NCBI RefSeq assembly: GCF_003568845.1
Contig: NZ_CP030126.1
Coordinates: 2,711,501 to 2,775,500, forward strand
DNA from: Indioceanicola profundi
Lineage (GTDB): Bacteria; Pseudomonadota; Alphaproteobacteria; Azospirillales; Azospirillaceae
DNA length: 64,000 nt
Reading direction: 5' to 3'
Part shown: positions 16,294 through 27,337 of the stretch, piece by piece
Layout of the letters: the number at the start of each line of letters is the position of its first letter
Position numbering within the stretch: the stretch's first letter is position 1
Translations under genes and position numbers: made by a program
Notes under the pieces: generated by a model
Databases searched by the model: none
What the model was told of the DNA's origin: nothing
Seen by the model: only the letters and a program-made list of their open reading frames with translations

Positions 16294-18339
16294 TCACAGC
16301 AGCGCCGCCGCCCGGTCCGCCACGGCCTCGGCGGTGAAGCCGAAATAGGTGAAGAGGTCGCCGGCGGGGGCGGATTCGCCGAAGCGGTCGAGCGAGACCA
16401 CGTCGCCGGAGAGGCCCACATATTTGCGCCAGAGGTCGCCGGCCCCGGCCTCCACCGCCAGCCGCGGCACGCCGGGCGGCAGCACCTCCCGCCGCCATGC
16501 CCCGTCCTGCCGGTCGAAGGCCTCGCAGCAGGGCATGGAGACGACACGGGCGGAGATGCCGCGGTCGGCCAACAGGGTGCGGGCCTGCATGGCGAGCACC
16601 ACCTCCGAGCCGGTGGCGATCAGCACCAGGGAGGGCCGGCCGTCCGGCGCATCGGCCAGGATGTAGCCGCCCCGCGCCGCTCCCTCCGCCCGGCCCTCGC
16701 CCGTCTGGGCGGGGAGACCCTGGCGGGAGAGGAGCAGGCTGGTCGGGCCGTCCGCACGCTCCACGGCGGAGCGCCAGGCGATAGCGGTCTCCAGCGCGTC
16801 GCAGGGCCGCCAGACATCCATGTTGGGCATCAGGCGCAGGCTGGCGGCATGCTCCACCGGCTGGTGGGTGGGGCCGTCCTCGCCGAGGCCGATGCTGTCA
16901 TGGGTGAAGACATGAACCACCCTGATCCCCATCAGTGCGGCCAGCCGCAACCCGTTGCGGGCATAGTCGGAGAAGACCAGGAAGGTGCCGCCGAAGGGCA
17001 GGTAGCCGCCATGCAGGGCGATGCCGTTCATCACGGCGGCCATGCCGAACTCCCGCACGCCGTAATGGATGTAGCTGCCCCCGCCGGTCTTGCGCACATC
17101 CGCGCAGCCCTTCCAGTCGGTGAGGTTGGAGCCGGTGAGGTCGGCGGAGCCGCCCAGCATTTCCGGCAGCATGGCGGCCAGCGCCTGGATCGCCTGCTGG
17201 GACGCCTTGCGGCTGGCGACGGTATCGGTGCGGGCGGCGGTTTCCGCGATCCAGTCATCGGCCTTCCGCGCGAAGTCGGCGGGCAGGCCGCCCCTCATCC
17301 GCCGGGTGAATTCCGCGGCCAGCTCCGGGAACTCGCCTGCGTAGCGGTTGAAGGCGGACTGCCAGCGGCTCTGCGCTTCCGCCCCGGCCGCGCGGGCGTC
17401 CCAGCCGGCATGGACATCGTCCGGAATTTCGAACGGGGCGGAGGTCCAGCCCAGCTCCGCCCTGGCGGCGGCGGTCTCCTCGGCTCCCAGGGGCGCGCCG
17501 TGGACATCGTGGGTGCCGGCCTTGCCGGGGCTGCCCCAGCCGATCACGGTGCGGCAGCAGATCAGGGTGGGCTTGCCGCAGGGCTCCATCGCCTCCGCGA
17601 TGGCGGCGTCCAGGGCGGCGCCGTCATGGCCGTCCACGCCGCGGATCACCCGCCAGCCATAGGCCTCGAACCGGCCCGGCGTGTCGTCCGCGAACCAGCC
17701 CTGCACATGCCCGTCGATGGAGATGCCGTTGTCGTCGTAGAACACCACCAGCTTGTCCAGCCCCAGCGTTCCGGCCAGGCCACAGACCTCGTGGCTGATG
17801 CCCTCCATCAGGCAGCCGTCGCCGACGAAGCACCAGGTGCGGTGGTTGACGATCTCATGCCCCGGCCGGTTGAACTCGGCCGCCAGCAGCCGCTCCGCCA
17901 GCGCCATGCCGACGGCATTGGCGATGCCCTGGCCCAGCGGGCCCGTGGTGGTCTCCACCCCCGGCGTGATGCCGTATTCGGGGTGGCCCGGCGTCCTGGC
18001 GTGGAGCTGGCGGAAGCGCTTCAGCTCCTCCATCGGCAGATCGTAGCCGGTGAGGTGCAGCAGGGCGTAGAGCAGCATGGAGCCGTGGCCGTTGGACAGC
18101 ACGAAGCGGTCGCGGTCGGGCCAGCGCGGGTCGGCCGGGTTGTGGCGGAGATTGCGCCGCCACAGCGCCTCCGCGATGTCGGCCATGCCCATGGGCATGC
18201 CGGGATGCCCGGACTTCGCGGCTTCAACCGCGTCGATGGCGAGAACCCGGATCGCGTTCGCCAGGCGGCGGCGGTCGTGCAGTCCGGCCTGCATCGGGGC
18301 AAGGCGGTCCTGTTCGCGGACCTCGACGGTCGCGGTCAT
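16294..18339 (-). CDS. cbbT: Transketolase
   Basis: A 681-residue thiamine-diphosphate enzyme that moves two-carbon units in the regenerative part of the Calvin cycle. The ThDP motif ([11 protein letters not shown] to DDNG), [26 protein letters not shown] and the pyrimidine-domain FVFSDY-like segment ([18 protein letters not shown]) are all present, and length is normal. ATG 18339 gives the usual N-terminus. Assigned as the Calvin-cycle copy (cbbT) because it sits between prk and the aldolase. Confidence 0.97.
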   Translation of the reverse strand: MTATVEVREQDRLAPMQAGLHDRRRLANAIRVLAIDAVEAAKSGHPGMPMGMADIAEALWRRNLRHNPADPRWPDRDRFVLSNGHGSMLLYALLHLTGYDLPMEELKRFRQLHARTPGHPEYGITPGVETTTGPLGQGIANAVGMALAERLLAAEFNRPGHEIVNHRTWCFVGDGCLMEGISHEVCGLAGTLGLDKLVVFYDDNGISIDGHVQGWFADDTPGRFEAYGWRVIRGVDGHDGAALDAAIAEAMEPCGKPTLICCRTVIGWGSPGKAGTHDVHGAPLGAEETAAARAELGWTSAPFEIPDDVHAGWDARAAGAEAQSRWQSAFNRYAGEFPELAAEFTRRMRGGLPADFARKADDWIAETAARTDTVASRKASQQAIQALAAMLPEMLGGSADLTGSNLTDWKGCADVRKTGGGSYIHYGVREFGMAAVMNGIALHGGYLPFGGTFLVFSDYARNGLRLAALMGIRVVHVFTHDSIGLGEDGPTHQPVEHAASLRLMPNMDVWRPCDALETAIAWRSAVERADGPTSLLLSRQGLPAQTGEGRAEGAARGGYILADAPDGRPSLVLIATGSEVVLAMQARTLLADRGISARVVSMPCCEAFDRQDGAWRREVLPPGVPRLAVEAGAGDLWRKYVGLSGDVVSLDRFGESAPAGDLFTYFGFTAEAVADRAAALL

Positions 18340-18406
18340 TGGCGGTCTCCTCCGCTGCTGTTTATTTTTCACTGGGCCTGGACGCCCATGGGCGTCGTCG
18401 GCGAGA

Positions 18407-18497
18407 CCCGTAGGTCGGATTGGCGGGCGGATGCCCGCGTAATCCGACACGCTGCGCAGGAAATGTCGGATTACGCTGCGCTAATCCGACCTACGGG
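18407..18497. repeat. Palindromic repeat between prk and transketolase genes
   Basis: Perfect 15-bp arms CCCGTAGGTCGGATT (18407-18421) and their complement (18483-18497), with an inner pair TAATCCGACA / TGTCGGATTA, so TCGGATT occurs four times in alternating orientation. It can form nested hairpins. It is of a different family from the repeats in the neighbouring gaps. Confidence 0.9.
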
Positions 18498-18516
18498 CCT
18501 GGGTGACGGTTTTCCC

Positions 18517-19392
18517 TCAGAACGCCCGCTTCTTCCGGTCCATGAGCTGCCAGATCATGGGGGTGAAGATGAGCTGCATGGCCAGCGCCATCTTGTCGCC
18601 CGGACAGACGATGGTGTTCGGGCGGCTCATGAAGCTGTCCTTCAGCATCGAGAGCAGATAGGGGAAGTCGATCCCCTTGGGCTTCGCGAAGCGGATCACC
18701 AGCATGCTTTCGTCGGAGGTCGGGATGTCGCGGGCGACGAAGGGATTGCTGGTGTCCACCATGGGGACGCGCTGGAAATTCACGTCGGTGACGCTGAACT
18801 GCGGGCAGATGTACTTCACATAGTCCGGCATCCGGCGCAGGATCGTGTCCACGATCGCCTCCTCCGAATATCCGCGCATGTTGCGGTCGCGGTGGATCTT
18901 CTGGATCCATTCCAGATTCACGATGGGGACGACGCCGATCTTCAGATCGACATAGCGCGCGATATCCACCGTTTCGGTCTGAACGCAGCCGTGCAGGCCC
19001 TCGTAGAATAGAAGGTCGGTGCCATGCTCCACATCCTCCCAGGGGGTGAAGGTGCCGGGCTCCTGGCCGTAGGGCTCCGCCTCCTTGTCGTCGTGGAGAT
19101 ATTTGCGGGTGCGGCCGCTGCCGGTTTCGCCATAGCCGCGGAACAGCTCCTCCAGCTCCTCGAACAGGTTCGCGTCGGGGCCGAAATGGCTGAAGCTGGT
19201 GAGCTGCTTCTCCTGCGCCTCCTTCATCTTGCCCCGCATCTCCTTGCGGTCGTAGCGGTGGAAGCTGTCGCCCTCCACGATGGCGGCCGTCACCCCCTCG
19301 CGCCGGAAAATCTGCTGGAAGGTGCGGGTGACGGTGGTGGTGCCGGCCCCGGAGGAGCCGGTGATCGCGATGATCGGATGCTTGACCGACAT
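18517..19392 (-). CDS. cbbP: Phosphoribulokinase
   Basis: A 291-residue proteobacterial-type phosphoribulokinase making ribulose-1,5-bisphosphate, the substrate of Rubisco. The P-loop ITGSSGAGTTTV is at about residues 10-21; EGDSFHRYDR and FYEGLHGCV hold catalytic and substrate residues. The length and lack of the plant regulatory Cys pair fit the octameric, NADH-activated bacterial form. It follows fbp by 13 bases. Confidence 0.98.
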   Translation of the reverse strand: MSVKHPIIAITGSSGAGTTTVTRTFQQIFRREGVTAAIVEGDSFHRYDRKEMRGKMKEAQEKQLTSFSHFGPDANLFEELEELFRGYGETGSGRTRKYLHDDKEAEPYGQEPGTFTPWEDVEHGTDLLFYEGLHGCVQTETVDIARYVDLKIGVVPIVNLEWIQKIHRDRNMRGYSEEAIVDTILRRMPDYVKYICPQFSVTDVNFQRVPMVDTSNPFVARDIPTSDESMLVIRFAKPKGIDFPYLLSMLKDSFMSRPNTIVCPGDKMALAMQLIFTPMIWQLMDRKKRAF

Positions 19393-19405
19393 GTGCGGGG
19401 CCTCC

Positions 19406-20518
19406 TCAGTCCTGGGTGGCGGGAACGGGGGTGATGAAGAGGGAGCGGGTGCCGAACAAGGGGGCGGAGAATTCCAGATCCTCGCCCTTGTCGTGGGCCG
19501 TGTGGTAGGCGACCAGCCGCTCCACCTCCGCCTTCGATCCCAGGATCAGCGGAACCCGCTGGTGCAGCGACTCCGGCTGGATGTCCAGGATGCGCTCCCG
19601 GCCCGTTGTGGCGGCGCCGCCGGCCTGCTCCACCACCATGGCGATGGGGTTGGCCTCGTAGAGCAGGCGCAGCCGGCCCGGCTTGCAGGAGGGGCGGGTG
19701 TCACGGGGATACATGAACAGCCCGCCCCGGATCAGGATGCGGTAGACCTCCGCCACCAGGCTGGCGATCCAGCGCATGTTGAAATCCTGGCCGCGGATGC
19801 CGGCCTTGCCCTCCACGCACTCTTCCACATAGCGGCGGACGGGGGGCTCCCAGAACCGCTCGTTGGAGCTGTTGATGGCGAACTCGCAGGCATTCTCCGG
19901 GATGCGCATGTTGGGATGGGTCAGCGTGTAGGCGCCGATCTCCCGGTCCAGGGTGAAGCCGTGCACGCCGGCGCCGAAGGTGGCGACGATCATGTCCGCC
20001 GGGCCGTAGAGGGCGAAGCCGGCGGCCACCTGCTCGGTGCCGGGCTGCAGGAAGTGCTCCAGCTCCGGCTCGTCGATGCCTTCGGGGGCGCGCAGGATGG
20101 AGAAGATGGTGCCGACCGTGACGTTGACGTCCAGATTGGAGGAGCCGTCGAGCGGATCGAAGACCAGGAGGTAGCGGCCGCGCGGATATTGCGGGGGAAT
20201 GCGGTACAGCTCCTCCATCTCCTCCGACGCCATGCCGCAGAGCTGGCCGCCATATTCGCAGGTGCGCAGGAAAATCTCATTGGCGATGATGTCCAACGGC
20301 TTCTGCGCTTCGCCATGCACGTTGGTGCCGGGGGCGGCGGCCTGGGTTCCGGCGGGGCCGGGGGCCTGTTTCAGCGCACCGCGGGCAACGGCGGTGGCGA
20401 TGAACTTGCAGGCGGTCTGCACATCGTTCAGCAGCGCCGTCAGGTCGGTGTCGCAACCGCCGCGGCGGCGCTGGTCCTCGATGATGAACTTGCTGAACGT
20501 CATTCGACGATGCGGCAT
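19406..20518 (-). CDS. cbbF: Fructose-1,6-bisphosphatase class 1
   Basis: A 370-residue class 1 fructose bisphosphatase (in Calvin-cycle bacteria often also acting on sedoheptulose-1,7-bisphosphate). The metal-site motif [14 protein letters not shown] is clear, as are [14 protein letters not shown] and [29 protein letters not shown] 20518 is preferred because a GGGGGA ribosome binding site lies about 7 bases upstream; ATG 20503 is an alternative. It is tightly followed by prk. Confidence 0.96.
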   Translation of the reverse strand: MPHRRMTFSKFIIEDQRRRGGCDTDLTALLNDVQTACKFIATAVARGALKQAPGPAGTQAAAPGTNVHGEAQKPLDIIANEIFLRTCEYGGQLCGMASEEMEELYRIPPQYPRGRYLLVFDPLDGSSNLDVNVTVGTIFSILRAPEGIDEPELEHFLQPGTEQVAAGFALYGPADMIVATFGAGVHGFTLDREIGAYTLTHPNMRIPENACEFAINSSNERFWEPPVRRYVEECVEGKAGIRGQDFNMRWIASLVAEVYRILIRGGLFMYPRDTRPSCKPGRLRLLYEANPIAMVVEQAGGAATTGRERILDIQPESLHQRVPLILGSKAEVERLVAYHTAHDKGEDLEFSAPLFGTRSLFITPVPATQD

Positions 20519-20610
20519 TGCGTTTCCCCCGTGTTTCGTGCGGCCTTCCTGTTCGACCACGCTTCTCTTTATGTCCGCCGCCATTCGCGGGCGGCTGGTT
20601 TGGTCATTTT

Positions 20611-20720
20611 CCCCTCTCCCCAGCGGGGAGAGGCCGGGAAAGGGGGCGGTTCCTCACCGTCCTGACCCGCGACGGCTCCGATACCCCCTCACCCCATCCC
20701 TCTCCCCGCTGGGGAGAGGG
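20611..20720. repeat. Pair of short-loop hairpin repeats between cbbX and fbp
   Basis: Two near-identical palindromes: CCTCTCCCC/GGGGAGAGG around AGC at 20613-20633, and CCCTCTCCCC/GGGGAGAGGG around GCT at 20698-20720. The same element type occurs at 25411-25534. REP-like; it may protect mRNA or attenuate transcription between Rubisco/cbbX and fbp. Confidence 0.85.
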
Positions 20721-20742
20721 AGCTGATTTCAGCCTAGCGCGG

Positions 20743-21666
20743 CTATTGCGCGAAGACGCGGCTCTTCCGGATATCCTCCCCCGTGATGGTCTGGAGGGCC
20801 TCGATGCCGATGGCCTCGCCGCGCTGCTCGAACAGGCGGTTGGCCTGGCGCAGGCGGGCGCGGTCCAGCGCGTTGCGGATGGAGCGGGCATTGGAGAAGC
20901 GGGGCTGCTCCATGCGGCGGAGGATGTAGTCCTGCATGGCCGTCTCGGCCTCCGGGGTGAAACGGTAGCTCATCCCGTCCATCATCAGCCGGGCGATCTG
21001 CATCAGCTCGCCGGCCTCGTAGTCCGGGAAGTCCACATGGTGGGCGATGCGCGACGCCATGCCGGGGTTGGACTTGAAGAAGGTGTCCATCCGGTCCTTG
21101 TAGCCGGCCAGGATCACCACGAGGTCGTCCCGGTTGTCCTCCATCACCTGGAGCAGGATCTCGATCGCCTCCTGCCCGTAGTCGCGCTCATTCTCCGGCC
21201 GGTAGAGATAGTAGGCCTCGTCGATGAACAGCACGCCGCCCATGGCGCGCTTCAGCACGTCCTTGGTCTTGGGCGCGGTGTGGCCGATATACTGACCCAC
21301 CAGATCGTCGCGGGTCACGCTGACCACATGGTCGCGGCGGATATAGCCCAGCGCGTGCAGGATGCCGGCCATGCGGCGGGCCACCGTGGTCTTGCCGGTG
21401 CCGGGATTGCCGCTGAAGCACATGTGCAGCGGCGGCGGTTCCGCCTCCAGCCCCAGCTTGCGCCGGGCGCGCTCCACCAGCAGCAGGGCGGCGATCTCCC
21501 GGATGCGGGTCTTGACGGGCTTCAGCCCGACCAGCTCCCGGTCCATCTGGCCCAGTATCTCCCCGATACCGGACTCGCGGTAGAGCGCGTCCAGGTCCAC
21601 CGTGCCGGCGGCGGCGGCGGGCGGAGCCGCGTCCGCCCGGTCCAGCATTTCGGCTGCCGAGGTCAT
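20743..21666 (-). CDS. cbbX: CbbX, red-type Rubisco activase (AAA+)
   Basis: A 307-residue AAA+ ATPase that remodels inhibited form IC Rubisco, pulling the C-terminal tail of CbbL. Walker [11 protein letters not shown], Walker [12 protein letters not shown], the pore-region YIGHT and a sensor-2-like region ([17 protein letters not shown]) are seen. Its ATG overlaps the rpe stop. It fits the red-type large subunit encoded upstream. Confidence 0.98.
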   Translation of the reverse strand: MTSAAEMLDRADAAPPAAAAGTVDLDALYRESGIGEILGQMDRELVGLKPVKTRIREIAALLLVERARRKLGLEAEPPPLHMCFSGNPGTGKTTVARRMAGILHALGYIRRDHVVSVTRDDLVGQYIGHTAPKTKDVLKRAMGGVLFIDEAYYLYRPENERDYGQEAIEILLQVMEDNRDDLVVILAGYKDRMDTFFKSNPGMASRIAHHVDFPDYEAGELMQIARLMMDGMSYRFTPEAETAMQDYILRRMEQPRFSNARSIRNALDRARLRQANRLFEQRGEAIGIEALQTITGEDIRKSRVFAQ

Positions 21667-22388
21667 GCTGCCCTCCCTTGCGCCGCCAGGGGCGCCGCCA
21701 GCTCATCGCGCATCCGGCCCACCACGCCGCGATAGCCGCCGCCCGCATCCGGGCTGCCGAAGATGGCGGAGCCGGCGACGAAGGTGTCGGCCCCGGCATC
21801 GGCCACGGCGCGGATGTTGGCCGGCTTGATGCCCCCATCCACCTCAAGCCAGATGTCGGACCCGGTGCGCGCCGCATGCTCGTCGATGCGGCGGCGGATG
21901 TCCGCGATCTTGTCCAGGGCCGACGGGATGAAGCTCTGCCCGCCGAAGCCGGGATTGACCGACATGACCAGGATCAGGTCCAGCCGGTCCATCACATGGT
22001 CAAGATAGTGCAGCGGCGTGGCCGGGTTGAACGCCAGCCCGGCGCGGCAGCCCTGGTCGCGGATCAGGGACAGGGTGCGGTCCAGATGGTCCGACGCCTC
22101 GGGATGGAAGCTGATGATGTCGGCGCCCGCCTTGGCGAACATGGGCACCAAAGCATCCACCGGGCGGACCATCAGATGCACGTCGATGGGGGCCTTCGTC
22201 CGCGGACGGATGGCTTCGCACACCAGCGGGCCGATGGTCAGGTTCGGCACATAGTGGTTGTCCATCACGTCGAAATGGATGATGTCGCACCCGGCCTCCA
22301 CCACCCGCTCCACCTCTTCCCCCAGGCGGGAGAAGTCGGCGGAGAGGATGGAGGGGGCAAGGCGCTGCCCCCTCACACGCTCAGCCAT
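21663..22388 (-). CDS. cbbE: Ribulose-phosphate 3-epimerase
   Basis: A 241-residue TIM-barrel epimerase interconverting xylulose-5-P and ribulose-5-P in the regenerative phase. Motifs [33 protein letters not shown] and [11 protein letters not shown] are diagnostic. ATG 22388 overlaps the end of cbbS by 8 bases and its stop overlaps the cbbX start, so cbbS, rpe and cbbX are translationally linked. Confidence 0.97.
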   Translation of the reverse strand: MAERVRGQRLAPSILSADFSRLGEEVERVVEAGCDIIHFDVMDNHYVPNLTIGPLVCEAIRPRTKAPIDVHLMVRPVDALVPMFAKAGADIISFHPEASDHLDRTLSLIRDQGCRAGLAFNPATPLHYLDHVMDRLDLILVMSVNPGFGGQSFIPSALDKIADIRRRIDEHAARTGSDIWLEVDGGIKPANIRAVADAGADTFVAGSAIFGSPDAGGGYRGVVGRMRDELAAPLAAQGRAA

Positions 22389-22815
22389 GACCCGCCTCCG
22401 CATAGCGCTGGCCGGCCGGGCGGTTGGTCGCGTAGCTGCGGATCGTGTAGTTGACCTGCCGGCCGGGACCCTCGGCCCGCACCAGCTCGAAGCCGGGCTC
22501 CACCGCCGGGCGGTTGACGATGAACGACATCCGCACCGTCTCGAACCCTTCGGAGCTGTCGAAGGCGAGCACCTTCACATAGCTGTCCGCGTTGGCCTTG
22601 CGGCAGGCATCCACCTCCATCATCACGCCCTTGGCGTCGCGGAGGTCGAACATGGGGGTGCCCCACATGGTCCAGTAGGTGTTGCGCGGGTGCGGATCGT
22701 CGGTGTGCTCCACCGCCACGGCCCAGCCCTGGTCCAGGGCGTACTGCACCTGCATCGTGATCTCCTCGTCCGTCAGCTCCGGCAGGAAGGAGAACTGGCC
22801 TTGGGTCAGTCGCAT
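22381..22815 (-). CDS. cbbS: Rubisco small subunit, form IC
   Basis: A 144-residue small subunit. [19 protein letters not shown], the [14 protein letters not shown] segment and the long C-terminal extension after NRPA (about 40 residues, the beta-hairpin found in red-type small subunits) identify it. It follows cbbL with a 29-base gap. Confidence 0.98.
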   Translation of the reverse strand: MRLTQGQFSFLPELTDEEITMQVQYALDQGWAVAVEHTDDPHPRNTYWTMWGTPMFDLRDAKGVMMEVDACRKANADSYVKVLAFDSSEGFETVRMSFIVNRPAVEPGFELVRAEGPGRQVNYTIRSYATNRPAGQRYAEAGHG

Positions 22816-22844
22816 GGGTCTGCTCCTCTATCTGAAGCGCCGGC

Positions 22845-24380
<1,536 letters not shown>

Positions 24381-24386
24381 CTAAAT

Positions 24387-24399
24387 TCAAATATGCTGA
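24387..24399. promoter_or_regulatory. Candidate CbbR binding site (TNA-N7-TNA)
   Basis: In the 128-base gap between divergent cbbL and cbbR, TCA-N7-TGA (24387-24399) fits the LysR-type CbbR half-site pattern. A perfect inverted repeat GTGAGGGATTCCTCAC follows at 24408-24423, next to the cbbR ribosome binding site, and could serve in autoregulation. Pattern match only. Confidence 0.4.
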
Positions 24400-24439
24400 C
24401 GGTTATGGTGAGGGATTCCTCACGTATGGAGGCTGGCCG

Positions 24440-25396
24440 ATGACCCTTCAGCACGCCACATTGCGGCAGATGCAGATCTTCGCCGCCGCCGCCCGCACCC
24501 TGTCCTTTGCCCGCGTGGCGGAGCAGTTCGGGCTGACTCCGGGTGCCGTTTCCTTCCAGATCAAGCAGATGGAGGGGCATTGCGGCTTCCCCCTGTTCGA
24601 GCGGGTGGGCCGGCGCGTGGTGCTGACGGAGGCGGGAAGCGGCCTGCTGGAACATGCCAGCGTGATCCTGAAGGCGCTGACCGATGCGGACCGGCGTATG
24701 CAGAGTTTGAAAGACTTGACCGGCGGGCACGTCAATATCGGGCTGGTCAGTACTGCGAAATACATCGTCCCGCACATGCTGTCCCGCTTCCAGGCCGACC
24801 GGCCCGGCGTGTCCGTCCATCTCCAGGACGGCAACCGGCGGGAGGTGAACGAGGCGGTGGCGCGGGGCGATGTCGACCTAGCCATCATGGGCCGCCCGCT
24901 GGAGGATGCGGACGTCGTCGCCGAGCCCTTCGCCCAGCATCCTAGCGTGATCGTCTGCGCCCCCAACCACCCGCTGGCCGATGCGCCGAAGCTGAAGCTG
25001 CTGGATCTGGCGGAGGAGGAGTTCGTGGCGCGGGAACAGGGGGCCGGCACCCGCGCCATGACGGAAAGCTATTTCCAGAAGCAGGGCTTCACGCCCCGCA
25101 TCGTCATGACCAGCAGCAGCAACGAGACCTTGAAGCAGGCCGTGATGGCCGGCATGGGCATCGCCCTGATCTCCCGCCACACCATCAGCCTGGAGCTGGG
25201 GCTGGGCATGCTGAGGGTGATGAATGTGGAGGGGCTGCCGCTGATGCGGGCCTGGTACGTGGCCCACCGCCGCAGCCTGCCGCTGCTGCCGGTGCATGCG
25301 CGGCTGCAGGACTTCCTGCTGCGCCGCGGCCAGGAGATCATCGACGAGCTGGATGCCAGGCACCAGCAGATGGGGGCGGCGCGGGCGGCGGGGTGA
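24440..25396 (+). CDS. cbbR: CbbR, LysR-type regulator of the cbb operon
   Basis: A 318-residue LysR-family protein. The N-terminal winged helix (TLRQMQIFAAAARTLSFARVAEQFGLTPGAVSFQIKQME) is at about residues 5-65 and the effector-binding domain follows (GHVNIGLVSTAKYIVPHMLSRF). Divergent placement from cbbL is the classic CbbR arrangement; it would activate the operon in response to Calvin-cycle metabolites. ATG 24440 has a GGAGG-type ribosome binding site. Confidence 0.95.
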   Translation: MTLQHATLRQMQIFAAAARTLSFARVAEQFGLTPGAVSFQIKQMEGHCGFPLFERVGRRVVLTEAGSGLLEHASVILKALTDADRRMQSLKDLTGGHVNIGLVSTAKYIVPHMLSRFQADRPGVSVHLQDGNRREVNEAVARGDVDLAIMGRPLEDADVVAEPFAQHPSVIVCAPNHPLADAPKLKLLDLAEEEFVAREQGAGTRAMTESYFQKQGFTPRIVMTSSSNETLKQAVMAGMGIALISRHTISLELGLGMLRVMNVEGLPLMRAWYVAHRRSLPLLPVHARLQDFLLRRGQEIIDELDARHQQMGAARAAG

Positions 25397-25410
25397 TCCG
25401 CGCGTAAGCC

Positions 25411-25562
25411 CCCTCTCCCCCGCGGGGAGAGGGGGCAGAGTTGCGCCTCCTCACATATCGTGGTTTTGCCTGCACCGGGCAGGCTGGAGAGGGCCACCCC
25501 CTCTCCCCAGCCCTCTCCCCGTGGGGGAGAGGGGGCGGGAGTTGTGCCTTCTTACATATCGT
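25411..25562. repeat. Two diverged copies of a hairpin plus prmB-tail unit
   Basis: Unit A (25411-25461) and unit B (25511-25562) align over about 51 bases: a CCCTCTCCCC...GGGGAGAGGG hairpin followed by a stretch ending in ACATATCGT. Unit B contains the true 3' end of prmB (its last codons and TAA), so unit A looks like an old partial copy of the prmB end together with the palindrome. Unit spacing is 100 bases. Confidence 0.75.
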
Positions 25563-26487
25563 CGAGCTGTTCCTTGCTCAGCCAGAAGACCTCGCCGAAG
25601 CTTTCGGCGGTCTGGAGCCAGAGGAAGTCCGTGTCCGGGAACTCCTCCTCCAGGATTTCGCGGCCGGTGCCCATCTCCACCAGCAGGCCGCCATCGGCGG
25701 TGAGGTGCTTGGGCGCTTCCTTCAGGATGCGGCGCACGATGTCCAGCCCGTCCGGCCCGCCGGCCAGCGCCATCTCCGGCTCCGCCCGGTATTCCGGCGG
25801 CAGGGCGGCCATGGCGTCGGCGTCCACATAGGGCGGATTGGTGATGATGAGGTCGTATTTGCGGCCCTTCAGCGGCTTGAACAGATCGCCGTGGATCAGG
25901 TTGACCCGCCCCTCCATCCCGTGGTCGGCGACATTGATCTTCGCCACCTCCAGCGCGTCCTTGGAGAGGTCGACCGCATCCACCACAGCGTCCGGGAAGA
26001 CCAGCGCCGCCAGGATGGCGAGGCAGCCGGAGCCGGTGCAGAGGTCCAGCACCTTCTCCACCTCGCCGGGGTCCTCCACGATGGTGAACTCCTCCCCGCC
26101 GACGATGTCGGAGAAGAGCAGCTCCCCGATATAGCTGCGGGGCACGATCGCCCGCTCATCGACATAGAAGGGCACGCCCTGGATATAGGTGCGCTGGGTG
26201 AGGTAGGCGGCCGGCTTGCGGGTGGCGACCCGCGCCTCAATGATGTCCGCCAGCGCCTGCCGCTCCACCGCCGTCAGCCGGGCATCCAGATAGGGGTCGA
26301 GCTGGTCCACCGGCAGCTTCAGCGTTTCCAGCACCAGGAACACCGCCTCGTCGAAGGGGGTCGTGGCGCCGTGGCCGTGGAACAGGTCGGCGCTGCGGAA
26401 GCGGCTCACCCCGTGGCGGATGAAGTCGCGGACGGTGCGCAGCTCGGCCGCGGCGGCGGCGGCATCGACGGTGATGGTCTTGGTCAC
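25552..26487 (-). CDS. prmB: Ribosomal protein L3 glutamine methyltransferase PrmB
   Basis: A 311-residue SAM-dependent methyltransferase modifying a Gln of ribosomal protein uL3. The SAM motif VLDLCTGSGCLAILAAL and the NPPY catalytic motif (LIITNPPYVDADAM) are present, and the N-terminal helical domain (TVRDFIRHGVSRF, FDEAVFLVLETLKLP) separates PrmB from PrmC. It converges with cbbR. Confidence 0.94.
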   Translation of the reverse strand: MTKTITVDAAAAAAELRTVRDFIRHGVSRFRSADLFHGHGATTPFDEAVFLVLETLKLPVDQLDPYLDARLTAVERQALADIIEARVATRKPAAYLTQRTYIQGVPFYVDERAIVPRSYIGELLFSDIVGGEEFTIVEDPGEVEKVLDLCTGSGCLAILAALVFPDAVVDAVDLSKDALEVAKINVADHGMEGRVNLIHGDLFKPLKGRKYDLIITNPPYVDADAMAALPPEYRAEPEMALAGGPDGLDIVRRILKEAPKHLTADGGLLVEMGTGREILEEEFPDTDFLWLQTAESFGEVFWLSKEQLDDM

Positions 26488-26682
26488 GGCGGGGCGGTTC
26501 CGGTGTGGAGGAATGGGCAGGGCCTGATTATCAGGCCGGCGGCTTCCTCAGCAAGGGCGAGGCCCGCCCCTCCCCAAATCGTCATTTCCGCGGGCCGGGA
26601 AGGCCGGCGGGAGCCACGGCCCCGGGCGGAGCGGTTCCCCGCCCTGGGGCCGTGGTGAACGGGAAGCTGGACTGCCCAGCCC

Positions 26683-27249
26683 TCAGGATGCGGTGCGCGC
26701 GGAGGTCTGCTCCCGCCCCGCCTTCCGGAACAGCCAAGCCGACAGCAGCCACAGCGCGACGAAGCCCGCCGTCAAGATCAGGACGAAGCCCCAGCCGGCG
26801 ACCAGGGCGATCAGGCCGACCAGCGCCTGGGCGATGGCGGTCGCGACCAGCGCGCGCGCCATTCCATGGGGCCTGAAACGTGCGATGAGGGCGCCGACGA
26901 TGCCGATGGCGAGCACGCCGGCATACATCAGGTTGGCGGGGTTGTCCTCGGACCCGATGATGCCGACGGCGAGGTTCATCCAGACGAGGATGAACGAAGT
27001 GGCGAGGGCGACGCCGACGCCGACCCGGTAAGCCGTGCTGGCCGACATCCTCACGGCCAGCTCGAAGGCACCCCCGGCGGCGGCCAGCATCGCGCCGAAG
27101 ATGATGAAATCCTCGGCGCCCCAGTTCATTTCATCGGTGACCAGCTCCCCGATGACGGGCAGCAGGAACAGGACACAAGCGGCGCCCCAGCCCGCCCCTC
27201 TCCAACCGTTCCCGCGCCGCACGCCACCATTCCCCTCATTTTCCGTCAT
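26683..27249 (-). CDS. Hypothetical multi-pass membrane protein
   Basis: A 188-residue protein with about five hydrophobic helices (AACVLFLLPVIGELV, DFIIFGAMLAAAGGAFELAV, VGVALATSFILVWMNLAVGI, MYAGVLAIGIVGALIA, ALVGLIALVAGWGFVLIL). ATG 27249 has a GGAGG ribosome binding site. It is divergent from a membrane-bound winged-helix regulator whose start is 89 bases away, which suggests that the regulator controls it. No function recognised. Confidence 0.75.
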   Translation of the reverse strand: MTENEGNGGVRRGNGWRGAGWGAACVLFLLPVIGELVTDEMNWGAEDFIIFGAMLAAAGGAFELAVRMSASTAYRVGVGVALATSFILVWMNLAVGIIGSEDNPANLMYAGVLAIGIVGALIARFRPHGMARALVATAIAQALVGLIALVAGWGFVLILTAGFVALWLLSAWLFRKAGREQTSARTAS

Positions 27250-27337
27250 TGCCTTGCCTCCATGCTTGGGTGAGGCTTCCACCCTTGCCCGCGGGGCTGG
27301 TGAGCGGCATGAGAAACTTCTGAGGTTTTGCTGAGCA

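Noticed and set aside
16849-19011. Plus-strand open frame of 720 codons opposite transketolase and prk
   Set aside because: Mirror of real coding sequence; the minus-strand proteins carry complete family motifs.
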